Below are positions 9,569 through 17,714 of a DNA stretch of 64,000 nt, piece by piece. The notes beneath the pieces were generated by a model that saw only the letters and a list, made by a program, of their open reading frames with translations, made no database searches and was not told the DNA's origin. The first letter of the stretch is position 1, and every line of letters starts with the position of its first letter. This DNA comes from NORP240 sp046047495. Lineage in GTDB: Bacteria > Pseudomonadota > Gammaproteobacteria > Pseudomonadales > Pseudohongiellaceae. The DNA is taken from positions 1 to 64,000 of the forward strand of contig JBJOHV010000048.1 in NCBI GenBank assembly GCA_046047495.1. Reading direction: 5' to 3'. The translations under genes were made by a program, and so were the position numbers.

Positions 9569-10918
9569 ATGACGTCCATCCTCTACCCCACCACCAACCT
9601 CAGCAGAATAGAACAGCTCAACATCGTGCGGGGCGAAGGTGTTTACCTGTACGACGACCAGGGCCGTCAGTACCTGGAGGGCATGGCCGGGTTGTGGTGT
9701 TCCTCCCTGGGCTACGGCAACGCCGAACTGATCGATGCCATCACCCGGCAGCTGCACACCCTGTCCTACAGCCATATGTTCGGGGGACGCACCCATCAGG
9801 TGGGGATGGATCTGGCGGCCCGGCTCGGCGCCATGGTGCCCATCGACGATGCCCGGATCTTCTTTGCCAACTCCGGCAGTGAGGCCAACGACTCCCTCAT
9901 CAAGATTCTGCATTACTATTTCAATGTCACCGGCCAGCCCCAAAAGAAGAAGATCATTGCCCTGGAGCGCTCCTATCATGGGGTCACCCTGGCCTCGGCC
10001 GCCCTCACCGGCCTGCCTTCCAGCCATGCCCATTTCGATATCCCGCTGGCTGCCCTCGGTATCCTGCGCGCGGAGTCGCCCCACTACTACCGCGGCCGGC
10101 AGCCGGGTGAATCGGAAGCGGAATTCACCGCGCGACTGCTGCGCAATCTGGAGCAGCTCATCCTGAAGGAAGGTCCCGAGACCATCGCCGCCTACATCGC
10201 CGAGCCCGTGAGTGGCGCCAGTGGGGTGGTGGTGCCCCCGGAGGGTTATTTCAGTGAGGTGCAGCAACTGCTGCAAAAATACGACATCCTGTTCTGGGCC
10301 GATGAAGTGATCTGCGGCTTCGGCAGAACCGGCAACGATTTCGGCAGCACCACCATGGGCATCACACCCCGGCTCATGACCCTGGCCAAGCAGTTGTCGG
10401 CCGCCTATATCCCCATCAGCGCCGCCATCATTCCCGGTCCGCTGTACGAGGCCATGGTGGAACCCAGCGCCCAGGCCGGGGTATTCGGTCACGGCTTCAC
10501 CTACTCCGGTCATCCCGTGGCCTGTGCGGCGGCCCTGAAAACCCTGGAAATCTACGAGCGGGACCGCTTGTTTGACCACGCCGCCGCCATGGGCAGGCTG
10601 TTGCATCAACGCTTGCAAGGATTTCAGGATCATCCCCTGGTGGGAGAGATTCGCGGCAAGGGATTGATTGCCGCGGTGGAACTGGTCAGCGACAAGGCAG
10701 CAGGCACTGCCTTCAAGGATGGCCGGGTGGGCGCCTTCGCCCAGAAGGCCTGCCTGGAGAACGGCCTTTCGCTGCGGGCGGTGGCGGGAAACTCCATGGC
10801 CTTCTGCCCGCCTCTGATCATTACCCCGTCGGAGATCGACGAGATGATCGGCAAGTTCACCAGGGCACTGGATCGCACCCTGGACTACGTCAGCAAGGAA
10901 AATCTGCTGGCGTCCTGA
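9569..10918 (+). CDS. Class III (omega) aminotransferase
   Basis: A 449-residue PLP transaminase of the omega-amino-acid:pyruvate/putrescine class. Visible features are NSGSEAND (cofactor phosphate region, about residues 111-118), SYHG (about 139-142), WADEVICGFGRTG with the pyridine-nitrogen Asp (about 243-255), and the Schiff-base lysine Lys274 in TLAKQL. The length is typical for the family. It leads a cluster with an exported amidohydrolase and an APC permease on the same strand, suggesting uptake and breakdown of an amine or omega-amino acid. The exact amino donor cannot be read from sequence. Confidence 0.88.
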   Translation: MTSILYPTTNLSRIEQLNIVRGEGVYLYDDQGRQYLEGMAGLWCSSLGYGNAELIDAITRQLHTLSYSHMFGGRTHQVGMDLAARLGAMVPIDDARIFFANSGSEANDSLIKILHYYFNVTGQPQKKKIIALERSYHGVTLASAALTGLPSSHAHFDIPLAALGILRAESPHYYRGRQPGESEAEFTARLLRNLEQLILKEGPETIAAYIAEPVSGASGVVVPPEGYFSEVQQLLQKYDILFWADEVICGFGRTGNDFGSTTMGITPRLMTLAKQLSAAYIPISAAIIPGPLYEAMVEPSAQAGVFGHGFTYSGHPVACAAALKTLEIYERDRLFDHAAAMGRLLHQRLQGFQDHPLVGEIRGKGLIAAVELVSDKAAGTAFKDGRVGAFAQKACLENGLSLRAVAGNSMAFCPPLIITPSEIDEMIGKFTRALDRTLDYVSKENLLAS

Positions 10919-11017
10919 GACTGTAAACAGCGCGCCGCAGGCACGGGCATTGATTGAGCGTCAGTCCTGCGGTAGCGCAGTACAACAACAACCGAACGAT
11001 AACCGGAGGAAATCACC

Positions 11018-12694
11018 ATGGGCAGGAATCTCACTCTCGCGGGTCTGTTGACGGCACTGCTGACTCTCACCGCCTGCGGTCAACCGGAAGCGCCCGCCAC
11101 GCCGACGCAGCCGGTGGCCAGCCTGCCGGCGGTGGATCTCATCCTCACCAACGGCAAGGTGGTCACCGTGGATGGGGATTTCTCCATTCGCGACACCGTG
11201 GTGGTGGACGACGGCCTGATCGTGGCAACCGGCGACGGCTCCCTGCTGAACCAGTACCAGGCCGGGTCAGTGGTGGACCTGGGCGGCAAAACCCTGATGC
11301 CCGGCTTCATCGATTCCCATACTCACATTCGCGGCCGTCCGCTGCGCTATATCGAGCTGGGCGAGGTGACGTCCATCGCCCAGATGCAGGAGCTGATCCG
11401 GGCCAAGGTGGCCCAGTTGGGAGAGGGTGAGTGGATCACCGGCTATGGCTGGTCGGAGGACCAGCTGGCGGAGGGCCGCAAGCCGGTGCGTGAAGACCTG
11501 GACCTGGCAGCCCCCAACAACCCGGTTACCTTTACCCGGGCTGGTGGCCACAGCGCCGTGGTGAATACCCTGGCATTGCAGCTGGCGGACATCACCGATG
11601 GGACACCTGACCCGGAAGGCGGTGTCATCGAGCGGGATGAAAACGGCGAGGCCACCGGCGTGATCCGCGAACGGCAGAACATCGTGGACCGGCTGGTACC
11701 CAATGACACCTATGAGGAACTGATCGCCAGTCTCGAAGTGAATCTCAAGGACCTGTTGCGCCTCGGCATCACCAGCATCACCGATGCCTCCAAATCACCC
11801 CGTGACTACCTCATGTGGGAGGAACTCTACGGCAAACCCGGCGTGCAGCTGCCGCGGGCGGCCCTGCAGTTCCAGTGGCGCGATCCCGCCGCCATCAATG
11901 AGCTCAAGGCGCGGGTGGGGGAAGGCACGGACTTCCTGAAGATCGGCCCCATCAAGGTATTTGCCGACGGGGGCTTCACCGGACCGGCCGCCTTCACCCT
12001 GGAACCCTATCTGCATCAGGGGGATTACCGCGGCTATCTCAACATGCCGGAAGAGGAACTGGTGAGCCTGCTCAACGAGATTCACGATGCCGGCTGGCAG
12101 ATGGGCATCCATGCCATCGGCGATGCCGCCATCGTGCTGGTGGTGGACACCCTGGCCGCCGCCCTGGAACGCAATCCCCGCACGGACCACCGGCACTATC
12201 TGAATCACTTCTCCATGCGACCCCCGGAAGCCACCATGGAGAAAATGGCGGCCCATGACATACACATCACCCAGCAGCCCAACTTCACCTACACACTCGA
12301 AGGGCGTTACGTGGCGAATCTGGACGGCTGGCGCCTGGAGCACAACAACCCCCTGCGCTCACCCATGGATCATGGCATCACGGTGGCCATTTCCAGCGAC
12401 ATACTTCCCATAGGACCGCTGGTAGGGATCTACGCCGCCGTCACCCGCAAGGGCATGAGCGGCCGGGTGTTTGCACCGGAGGAAGCCATCACCATGGAGG
12501 AGGCCATCCGCGGCTACACCCTCACCGGGGCCTACCTGAATTTCGAGGAGGGCAGGAAAGGCTCCCTGGAGCCGGGCAAGCTGGCGGACATGATCGTGCT
12601 GTCGAATGACCTGCTCACCATCGACCCCGAGCGCATCATGGAAGTGACCATCGAACAGACCTGGGTGGGTGGCGAACTGGTTTACCGGCAGTAG
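11018..12694 (+). CDS. Lipoprotein amidohydrolase, YtcJ-like (amidohydrolase family 3)
   Basis: A 558-residue metal-dependent amidohydrolase. It starts at an ATG preceded by a strong ccggagga RBS. The N-terminus is a lipoprotein signal with lipobox LTAC (Cys at about residue 20), so the enzyme is probably anchored in the periplasm, unusual for this mostly cytosolic superfamily. Metal-site motifs are visible: DSHTH (about residue 100), IKVFADGG (likely carbamylated lysine), IHAIGDA, and SSDILP with the late Asp. The family hydrolyses amide, urethane or formyl groups. Together with the permease directly downstream (start 2 nt after this stop), it may feed a released amino compound into the cell. 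Confidence 0.85.
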   Translation: MGRNLTLAGLLTALLTLTACGQPEAPATPTQPVASLPAVDLILTNGKVVTVDGDFSIRDTVVVDDGLIVATGDGSLLNQYQAGSVVDLGGKTLMPGFIDSHTHIRGRPLRYIELGEVTSIAQMQELIRAKVAQLGEGEWITGYGWSEDQLAEGRKPVREDLDLAAPNNPVTFTRAGGHSAVVNTLALQLADITDGTPDPEGGVIERDENGEATGVIRERQNIVDRLVPNDTYEELIASLEVNLKDLLRLGITSITDASKSPRDYLMWEELYGKPGVQLPRAALQFQWRDPAAINELKARVGEGTDFLKIGPIKVFADGGFTGPAAFTLEPYLHQGDYRGYLNMPEEELVSLLNEIHDAGWQMGIHAIGDAAIVLVVDTLAAALERNPRTDHRHYLNHFSMRPPEATMEKMAAHDIHITQQPNFTYTLEGRYVANLDGWRLEHNNPLRSPMDHGITVAISSDILPIGPLVGIYAAVTRKGMSGRVFAPEEAITMEEAIRGYTLTGAYLNFEEGRKGSLEPGKLADMIVLSNDLLTIDPERIMEVTIEQTWVGGELVYRQ

Positions 12695-12695
12695 C

Positions 12696-14078
12696 ATGCC
12701 CACCTCGCCAGCAGACAATCCCGGCACGGGGTTTATCCGGGTCCTCGGTCGCAGCGAGGTACTGGCCCTGGCCTTCGGCGCCATGATCGGCTGGAGTTGG
12801 GTGGTGCTGACCGGCACCTGGATCACCAACGCCGGCGCCGGGGGTGCCATTCTCGCCTTTGCATTAGGTGGCCTGGCCATGTTGCTGATCGGACTGACCT
12901 ATGCCGAACTGGCCGCGGCCCTGCCCTTTGCCGGCGGTGAGCACGTCTACAGCGAGCGGGCATTGGGACCAGGTGCCTCTTTCATCTGCACCTGGGCCAT
13001 CATCCTGGGTTATGTATCGGTGGTGACCTTCGAAGCGGTCGCCCTGCCGACGGTGCTGGATTCCCTCATTCCCGGACTGGACCGGGTCTATCTGTGGACC
13101 GTGGCCGGCTGGCATGTGTACCTCAGCTGGGTGCTGACCGGGGTGGCGGGTGCCGTGGTGATGACCTGGGTGAACGTACGGGGCGTCAAAATGGTGGCGA
13201 TAGTGCAGTCGGTGGTTGTGCTGTGCATCCTGATCGCCGGCGTGGCGTTCGTGGGCGGTGCCGGCTTTGCCGGCGAGGTGTCGAACATGCAGCCATTGAT
13301 GAAGGATGGCTTCAGCGGCATCACCCTGGTGCTGGTGATGGTGCCGTTCATGTTCGTGGGCTTCGATACCATCCCCCAGGCCGCGGAGGAAATCAATCTG
13401 CCCTTCCGGGATATCGGCGTGGTGTTGATGATTTCGGTGGCCATGGCCATCGCCTGGTACTGCCTGATCATTCTGGGTGTGGGACTGATGATGGACGGCG
13501 AGGCCATCGCGAGCGCGGAACTGGTCACTGCCGAAGCCAGCGCCAGAATCTATGGACAACCTGGCGCCATCCTGCTGCTGGTGGCGGGACTGGCGGGCAT
13601 TCTCACCAGCTGGAACGCCTTCATCCTCGGCGGCAGCCGGGCCATCTACGCCCTGGCCCGGGCCGGACTGCTGCCGGCAGCGCTGGGCGAACTGCACCCC
13701 CGCCATGCAACACCCCACAAGGCAATCCTGCTGATCGGTGCTCTGTCTGTCGTCGGACCGTTTTTCGGACGACCGGTACTGGTATGGATCGTGGATGCGG
13801 GAGGCCTGGGCATCGTCATCGCCTATGCCATGGTGGCTCTGTCATTCCTGGTAATGCGCCGCCGCGAGCCGGAACTGCCACGACCGTATAAGGTGCCCTA
13901 TGGAACCCTTGTGGGCTATCTGGCGCTATTGCTGTCCGTGGGCCTGGCCCTGCTCTATCTCCCCGGCAGCCCCGCTGCCCTGCTGTGGCCCCAGGAGTGG
14001 GCCATTGTTATTGCCTGGATCGCCCTGGGAACTCTGCTGTTCAGCCTTGCCCCGCGGGTTGCCCGCCACCGAGCTTAA
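12696..14078 (+). CDS. APC-superfamily amino acid/polyamine permease
   Basis: A membrane protein of 460 residues with about 12 hydrophobic segments. The first segment has the APC signature GAMIGWSWV, and FVGFDTIPQAAEEI near residue 230 is characteristic of the family. The ATG at 12696 lies two nucleotides after the amidohydrolase stop, so translation is likely coupled; an in-frame GTG at 12669 would add nine residues inside the upstream gene and is less likely. It probably imports the amino acid or amine made or used by the neighbouring amidohydrolase and aminotransferase (inference from context). Confidence 0.88.
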   Translation: MPTSPADNPGTGFIRVLGRSEVLALAFGAMIGWSWVVLTGTWITNAGAGGAILAFALGGLAMLLIGLTYAELAAALPFAGGEHVYSERALGPGASFICTWAIILGYVSVVTFEAVALPTVLDSLIPGLDRVYLWTVAGWHVYLSWVLTGVAGAVVMTWVNVRGVKMVAIVQSVVVLCILIAGVAFVGGAGFAGEVSNMQPLMKDGFSGITLVLVMVPFMFVGFDTIPQAAEEINLPFRDIGVVLMISVAMAIAWYCLIILGVGLMMDGEAIASAELVTAEASARIYGQPGAILLLVAGLAGILTSWNAFILGGSRAIYALARAGLLPAALGELHPRHATPHKAILLIGALSVVGPFFGRPVLVWIVDAGGLGIVIAYAMVALSFLVMRRREPELPRPYKVPYGTLVGYLALLLSVGLALLYLPGSPAALLWPQEWAIVIAWIALGTLLFSLAPRVARHRA

Positions 14079-14093
14079 TAGCCCCTTGATTTT

Positions 14094-14121
14094 GGGGGTT
14101 GTTGTTCTCAACCCCCTGTTT
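14094..14121 (+). terminator. Hairpin after APC permease gene
   Basis: gggggttg (14094-14101) pairs perfectly with caaccccc (14109-14116) around a 7-nt loop, followed by tgttt. The stem is strong but the T-tract is poor. It lies 15 bp after the permease stop. Confidence 0.55.
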
Positions 14122-14205
14122 CGCATCCGGCGTGACCATAATCGCTTTGTGTTCGTCGATTCCAACGCAAATGGCCATCAGCTGACCGGGGGCAGGGTCA
14201 CTTAA

Positions 14206-14517
14206 TTGTTCGGGCGTGACATCTTCAGGGAGATCGAATTTCCCTGGCCCATCCGTACCATGCTGCTGCAGCACCACGAACGCCTCGACGGCAGTGGCTA
14301 TCCTGCCGGATTGCGGGGTGACCAGATCATCCGCGAGGCCCGCATCATCGCCGTGGCGGACATGCTGGAAGCCCTCACCTCCCACCGCGCCTACCGACCT
14401 GCCTTCAGTGACGACGTGGCCATGGACATGCTGCGCCAGGAAAAGGGCAGGCTGGATCCCGCCATTGTGGATTGCTGTTTGACTCTGATTGACAACCGAA
14501 CCCTCAAGTTGCACTGA
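14206..14517 (+). pseudogene. Truncated HD-GYP domain gene (C-terminal remnant)
   Basis: About 100 codons match the last half of an HD-GYP cyclic-di-GMP phosphodiesterase domain: HHERLDGSGYP (about residues 23-33), then ARIIAVADMLEAL and SHRAYRPA. The first half of the domain, including the HD dyad and the sensor region, is missing. A TAA stands directly before the frame at 14203-14205, and the only start would be TTG with no RBS. It is best read as the tail of a deleted gene. It cannot make a complete metal site, so enzyme activity is not expected. Confidence 0.82.
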
Positions 14518-14524
14518 CCACCCG

Positions 14525-14547
14525 CTCACGAAGTGAGACGATTTTTG
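14525..14547 (+). terminator. Weak hairpin with T-run before glk
   Basis: ctcac (14525-14529) pairs with gtgag (14533-14537) and is followed by acgattttt. The stem is short, but position and T-run fit a weak terminator isolating the glycogen operon from upstream read-through. Confidence 0.4.
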
Positions 14548-14571
14548 TCCTTTTCCCGGCATCTGTAATAT
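14545..14571 (+). promoter_or_regulatory. Candidate promoter of glycogen operon
   Basis: TTGTCC (14545-14550), a 15-bp spacer and TAATAT (14566-14571), 40 bp before the glk ATG. The spacer is short and the -35 imperfect, so this is only the best-looking sigma70-type candidate in the gap. Confidence 0.33.
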
Positions 14572-14610
14572 TGTGCGGGTATCTTGACGCCTTATTTGGA
14601 CCTCGCAGCA

Positions 14611-15564
14611 ATGACCCGGCAAGCTTCCATCGTGGCAGATGTGGGGGGAACCCACATCCGCTTCGCCACCGTCTCCGCCCCGGATGCGCCATTGCAGTGC
14701 ATTCACTCCTACCTGTGCGCTGACTTTGCCCAGATTTATGCCGCTATCGACCGCTACCTGGCGGATGCGGGCCTGACACCCGCGCAACTTCAGACCCTGT
14801 GCCTCGCCCTGCCGGGCGCCGTGCACACCAATCCGGTGCGGCTGGTGAACCTGCCCTGGAAAGTCAGCCGCCAGAAAATCCGCAAGCTCTACGGCTGCGA
14901 GCCGGTGTTCCTCAACGATTTCACCGCCCAGGCCCTGGCCATTCCGGCCTTCACGGCGGCGGATCTGCTGTGGATCCGGGGTGGGGACGATGACCCAGGC
15001 AACCCCGCCCTGACACGCGCCATCGTGGGGCCGGGCACCGGGCTGGGAGTGGCGGCGCTGCTGCCCGATGGGGAGGTGGTGGAGTCGGAGGCGGGCCACT
15101 TCAGTTTTGCCCCGACAACGCTCCTGCAGCAGCAGTTACTGACTGCCTTGTGGGAAATCTATCCCCGGGTGTCCATCGAAAGACTGGTTTCCGGCCCGGG
15201 ACTTGCAAACCTGTACCGTGCCCTGCACCACTTGCAGGGTCGGGATATACAAGTGTCGCCAGAGGACATCACCCGGCAGGCCCACCAGGGAGACACCATG
15301 AGTCTGCAGACCATCGAGGAATTCAACCGCATGTTCGGCAATGTGTGCGGAGACATCGCCCTGGCCTTTGGCGCCGTCGGCGGTGTGTATCTGTCCGGCG
15401 GGGTGCTGCACAAACTGGGCGATCTGTTCGATCGCCAGCTTTTCCTGCAGCAATTCGACGCCAAGGGCCGTTATGCCGACTACTGCCACGCCATCCCCGT
15501 GGCCCTGGTGCAGTCGGAATATCCCGGCCTGCTGGGTGCTGCCCGTCACCTGCAGCGCCTATGA
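14611..15564 (+). CDS. glk: Glucokinase
   Basis: A 317-residue bacterial glucokinase of the E. coli Glk type; it phosphorylates glucose to glucose-6-phosphate with ATP. It shows the ASKHA phosphate-1 motif ADVGGTHIRFA at residues 9-19, the sugar site LNDFTAQALAI (about 103-113), IVGPGTGLGV (about 138-147) and SEAGHFSFAP. The ATG at 14611 places the ATP motif at the usual distance from the N-terminus; an upstream TTG at 14584 is open but less likely. Its last codons overlap the malQ start as ATGA. As first gene of the operon, it would feed free glucose released by MalQ back into sugar phosphates. Confidence 0.92.
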   Translation: MTRQASIVADVGGTHIRFATVSAPDAPLQCIHSYLCADFAQIYAAIDRYLADAGLTPAQLQTLCLALPGAVHTNPVRLVNLPWKVSRQKIRKLYGCEPVFLNDFTAQALAIPAFTAADLLWIRGGDDDPGNPALTRAIVGPGTGLGVAALLPDGEVVESEAGHFSFAPTTLLQQQLLTALWEIYPRVSIERLVSGPGLANLYRALHHLQGRDIQVSPEDITRQAHQGDTMSLQTIEEFNRMFGNVCGDIALAFGAVGGVYLSGGVLHKLGDLFDRQLFLQQFDAKGRYADYCHAIPVALVQSEYPGLLGAARHLQRL

Positions 15565-17714
15565 CCGACCACCCCGTACCACCCCCTGTGACCCTGACTC
15601 CGGCACTCGAGCACCTGCTGTCCCTGGTGGGCATCGCCGATCATTACATCGATTACGGCGGCAACCGGGTGACCATCCCGCTGGACAATCGCCTCGCCAT
15701 TCTTGCCCGCCTGGGCATCATCGCCACGGATGAGGCCAGCATCTCTGAGGCTTTGCAGGCCGAACAGCAGCGCCGCTATGGACGGCTGGTGGCCAGTGCG
15801 GTCACCGCCAGCGCGGACCACGCCCCGCAGATTCTGGTGAATTTCCCGACTCCCGTGCCGGGTGCCTCCCTGCTCTGGCACATCGACCGGGAGGATGGGG
15901 TCCGCCATTCCGGGCAGTGTCACGGCGATGAGCTGCCGGTCGTCGGCACCCAGGCGGTGGGAAGTCATTTCGTCACAACCCGTCAATTGCAGTTGCCTGC
16001 CCTGCCCGCTGGCTATCACCGGCTGACCTTGAATTGGGGGACCGAGCAGGGGGAATGCCGGCTGATCTGCGCGCCGCAACACTGTCATCAACCAGGCTGG
16101 CTGGCCCAACAACGGCGCCTGGCAGGGCTCTCGGTACAGCTTTACAGTCTGCGCTCGTCCCGTAACTGGGGCCTGGGGGACTTCACCGATCTGGATGGCT
16201 TGCTCCGGCAGGCGGCGGCAGCCGGCGTGGATTTCGTGGTGCTCAACCCCCTCCATGTGCTGGACAGCCGTGCCCCGGAACAGTGCAGCCCTTACAGCCC
16301 CCTGGACCGCCGCTACCTCAATCCCCTCTATATCGATGTGGAGCGGGAGCCGGACTTTCAGGATTGTCCCGGCGCGCGGGACTTCGTCGCCCGCCCCGCC
16401 TTCCAGGCCCGCCTGGCGGAACTGCGGGACGGCCCTTTGGTGGATTACGCCTCGGTGACCCGCCTCAAGCTGGTGGCCCTGTCGAAAATGTTCAAGCACT
16501 TCCGCAGGCAGCACCTGGACGGGGATTCCCCGCGGGGGCAAGACTTCCGGCAATGGGTCCTGCTGAAGGGCCAGCCTCTGCAGGCCTTCGCCGACTTCGA
16601 GGCGCACCGGCACCGGTTGTCCCTGGATCAATCCCGCCACCCGGAGTTTCACTGCTATCTGCAGTGGCTGGCGGAGGGCCAGCTGGCCACCAGTCAGCAA
16701 CTGGCACGGCAAGCCGGCATGGCCGTGGGACTGGTAAGGGATCTGGCGGTGGGCGGCAATCCCAGCAGTGCCGAGGTACAGCTCAATCCCGATTTGTTCT
16801 GCCGTGGCGCCAGCATCGGCGCTCCGCCGGATCCACTGGCGCCCCAGGGTCAGAACTGGGGGTTGCCCCCCATGGATCCCCGTGTCCTGGAAAACTCCGG
16901 ATTCGCCCATGTCATCGAGCTGGTGCGGGACAACATGTCCCACTGCGGCGGCCTGCGCATCGATCACGTGATGTCATTGCTGCGCCTGTGGTGGTGTCCG
17001 GAGCCTGACCCCGGCAGCACCACCGAACCGGTGGGCTCCGCTGCCGGCGCGTATGTGTTCTACCCTGTGGAGACGCTTTTTGCTATTTTGCGTCTCGAAA
17101 GCCAGCGCCGACGCTGTCTGGTCATTGGTGAAGACCTCGGGGTCGTGCCGCCGGAAATCCGTCAGCACATGTCGCAGTCTGCCGTGTTTTCCAATGTGTT
17201 GTTCTATTTCGAAAAATACGATCCCGTGCACTTCAAGAAACCCGAACATTACCCACCCCGGGCACTGGCCATGGTGGCGAACCACGACGTGCCGACCCTG
17301 GCGGCGTGGTGGAACAAGAGCGATCTGGCACTGCGCCGCCAGATCGGCCTGTTGGACGACGAGCAGGGCTTTGGCGAGGCCGTCCGCCAGCGGGAATCGG
17401 ATCTGATCCAGATTCTGCACTGGCTGGATGGCCAGGGCGACTTGACCGGACACTGGCGGGACTTCAATATCCATCGCCCGTTCGATCACGAACTGTGCGC
17501 GGCCCTGCTGAGAGCCACCGGTCGCAGCGCATCCCTGCTGGTATCGATTCAACTTGAGGATCTGACCCTGACTCTCATGCCGGTGAACATCCCCGGCACG
17601 TTCGATGAATACCCCAACTGGCGCCGCAAACTGGATGGCGATCTCGATGGCTTGTTCGCCGATGCCCGGGCGATGGAATTGCTGACGACCTTCGTCAGCG
17701 CGAGACAACACTGA
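15561..17714 (+). CDS. malQ: 4-alpha-glucanotransferase (amylomaltase)
   Basis: A 717-residue GH77 enzyme that transfers maltodextrin segments between chains and releases glucose. Start ATG at 15561 overlaps the glk stop by four bases. It has the long N-terminal domain of the E. coli-type enzyme. SLRSSRNWGLGDF and NPLHVLDSR mark the start of the barrel. Catalytic motifs are LRIDHVMS (nucleophile Asp, about residue 467), VIGEDLGVVP (acid/base Glu, about 523) and NHDVPTLA. It recycles the short maltodextrins left by GlgP and GlgX, passing glucose to the co-encoded glucokinase. Confidence 0.93.
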   Translation: MTDHPVPPPVTLTPALEHLLSLVGIADHYIDYGGNRVTIPLDNRLAILARLGIIATDEASISEALQAEQQRRYGRLVASAVTASADHAPQILVNFPTPVPGASLLWHIDREDGVRHSGQCHGDELPVVGTQAVGSHFVTTRQLQLPALPAGYHRLTLNWGTEQGECRLICAPQHCHQPGWLAQQRRLAGLSVQLYSLRSSRNWGLGDFTDLDGLLRQAAAAGVDFVVLNPLHVLDSRAPEQCSPYSPLDRRYLNPLYIDVEREPDFQDCPGARDFVARPAFQARLAELRDGPLVDYASVTRLKLVALSKMFKHFRRQHLDGDSPRGQDFRQWVLLKGQPLQAFADFEAHRHRLSLDQSRHPEFHCYLQWLAEGQLATSQQLARQAGMAVGLVRDLAVGGNPSSAEVQLNPDLFCRGASIGAPPDPLAPQGQNWGLPPMDPRVLENSGFAHVIELVRDNMSHCGGLRIDHVMSLLRLWWCPEPDPGSTTEPVGSAAGAYVFYPVETLFAILRLESQRRRCLVIGEDLGVVPPEIRQHMSQSAVFSNVLFYFEKYDPVHFKKPEHYPPRALAMVANHDVPTLAAWWNKSDLALRRQIGLLDDEQGFGEAVRQRESDLIQILHWLDGQGDLTGHWRDFNIHRPFDHELCAALLRATGRSASLLVSIQLEDLTLTLMPVNIPGTFDEYPNWRRKLDGDLDGLFADARAMELLTTFVSARQH

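Noticed and set aside
13900..14205. Gene between APC permease and HD-GYP remnant
   Set aside because: The frame starts inside the permease gene and only runs on by chance through the hairpin; no domain seen in any frame.
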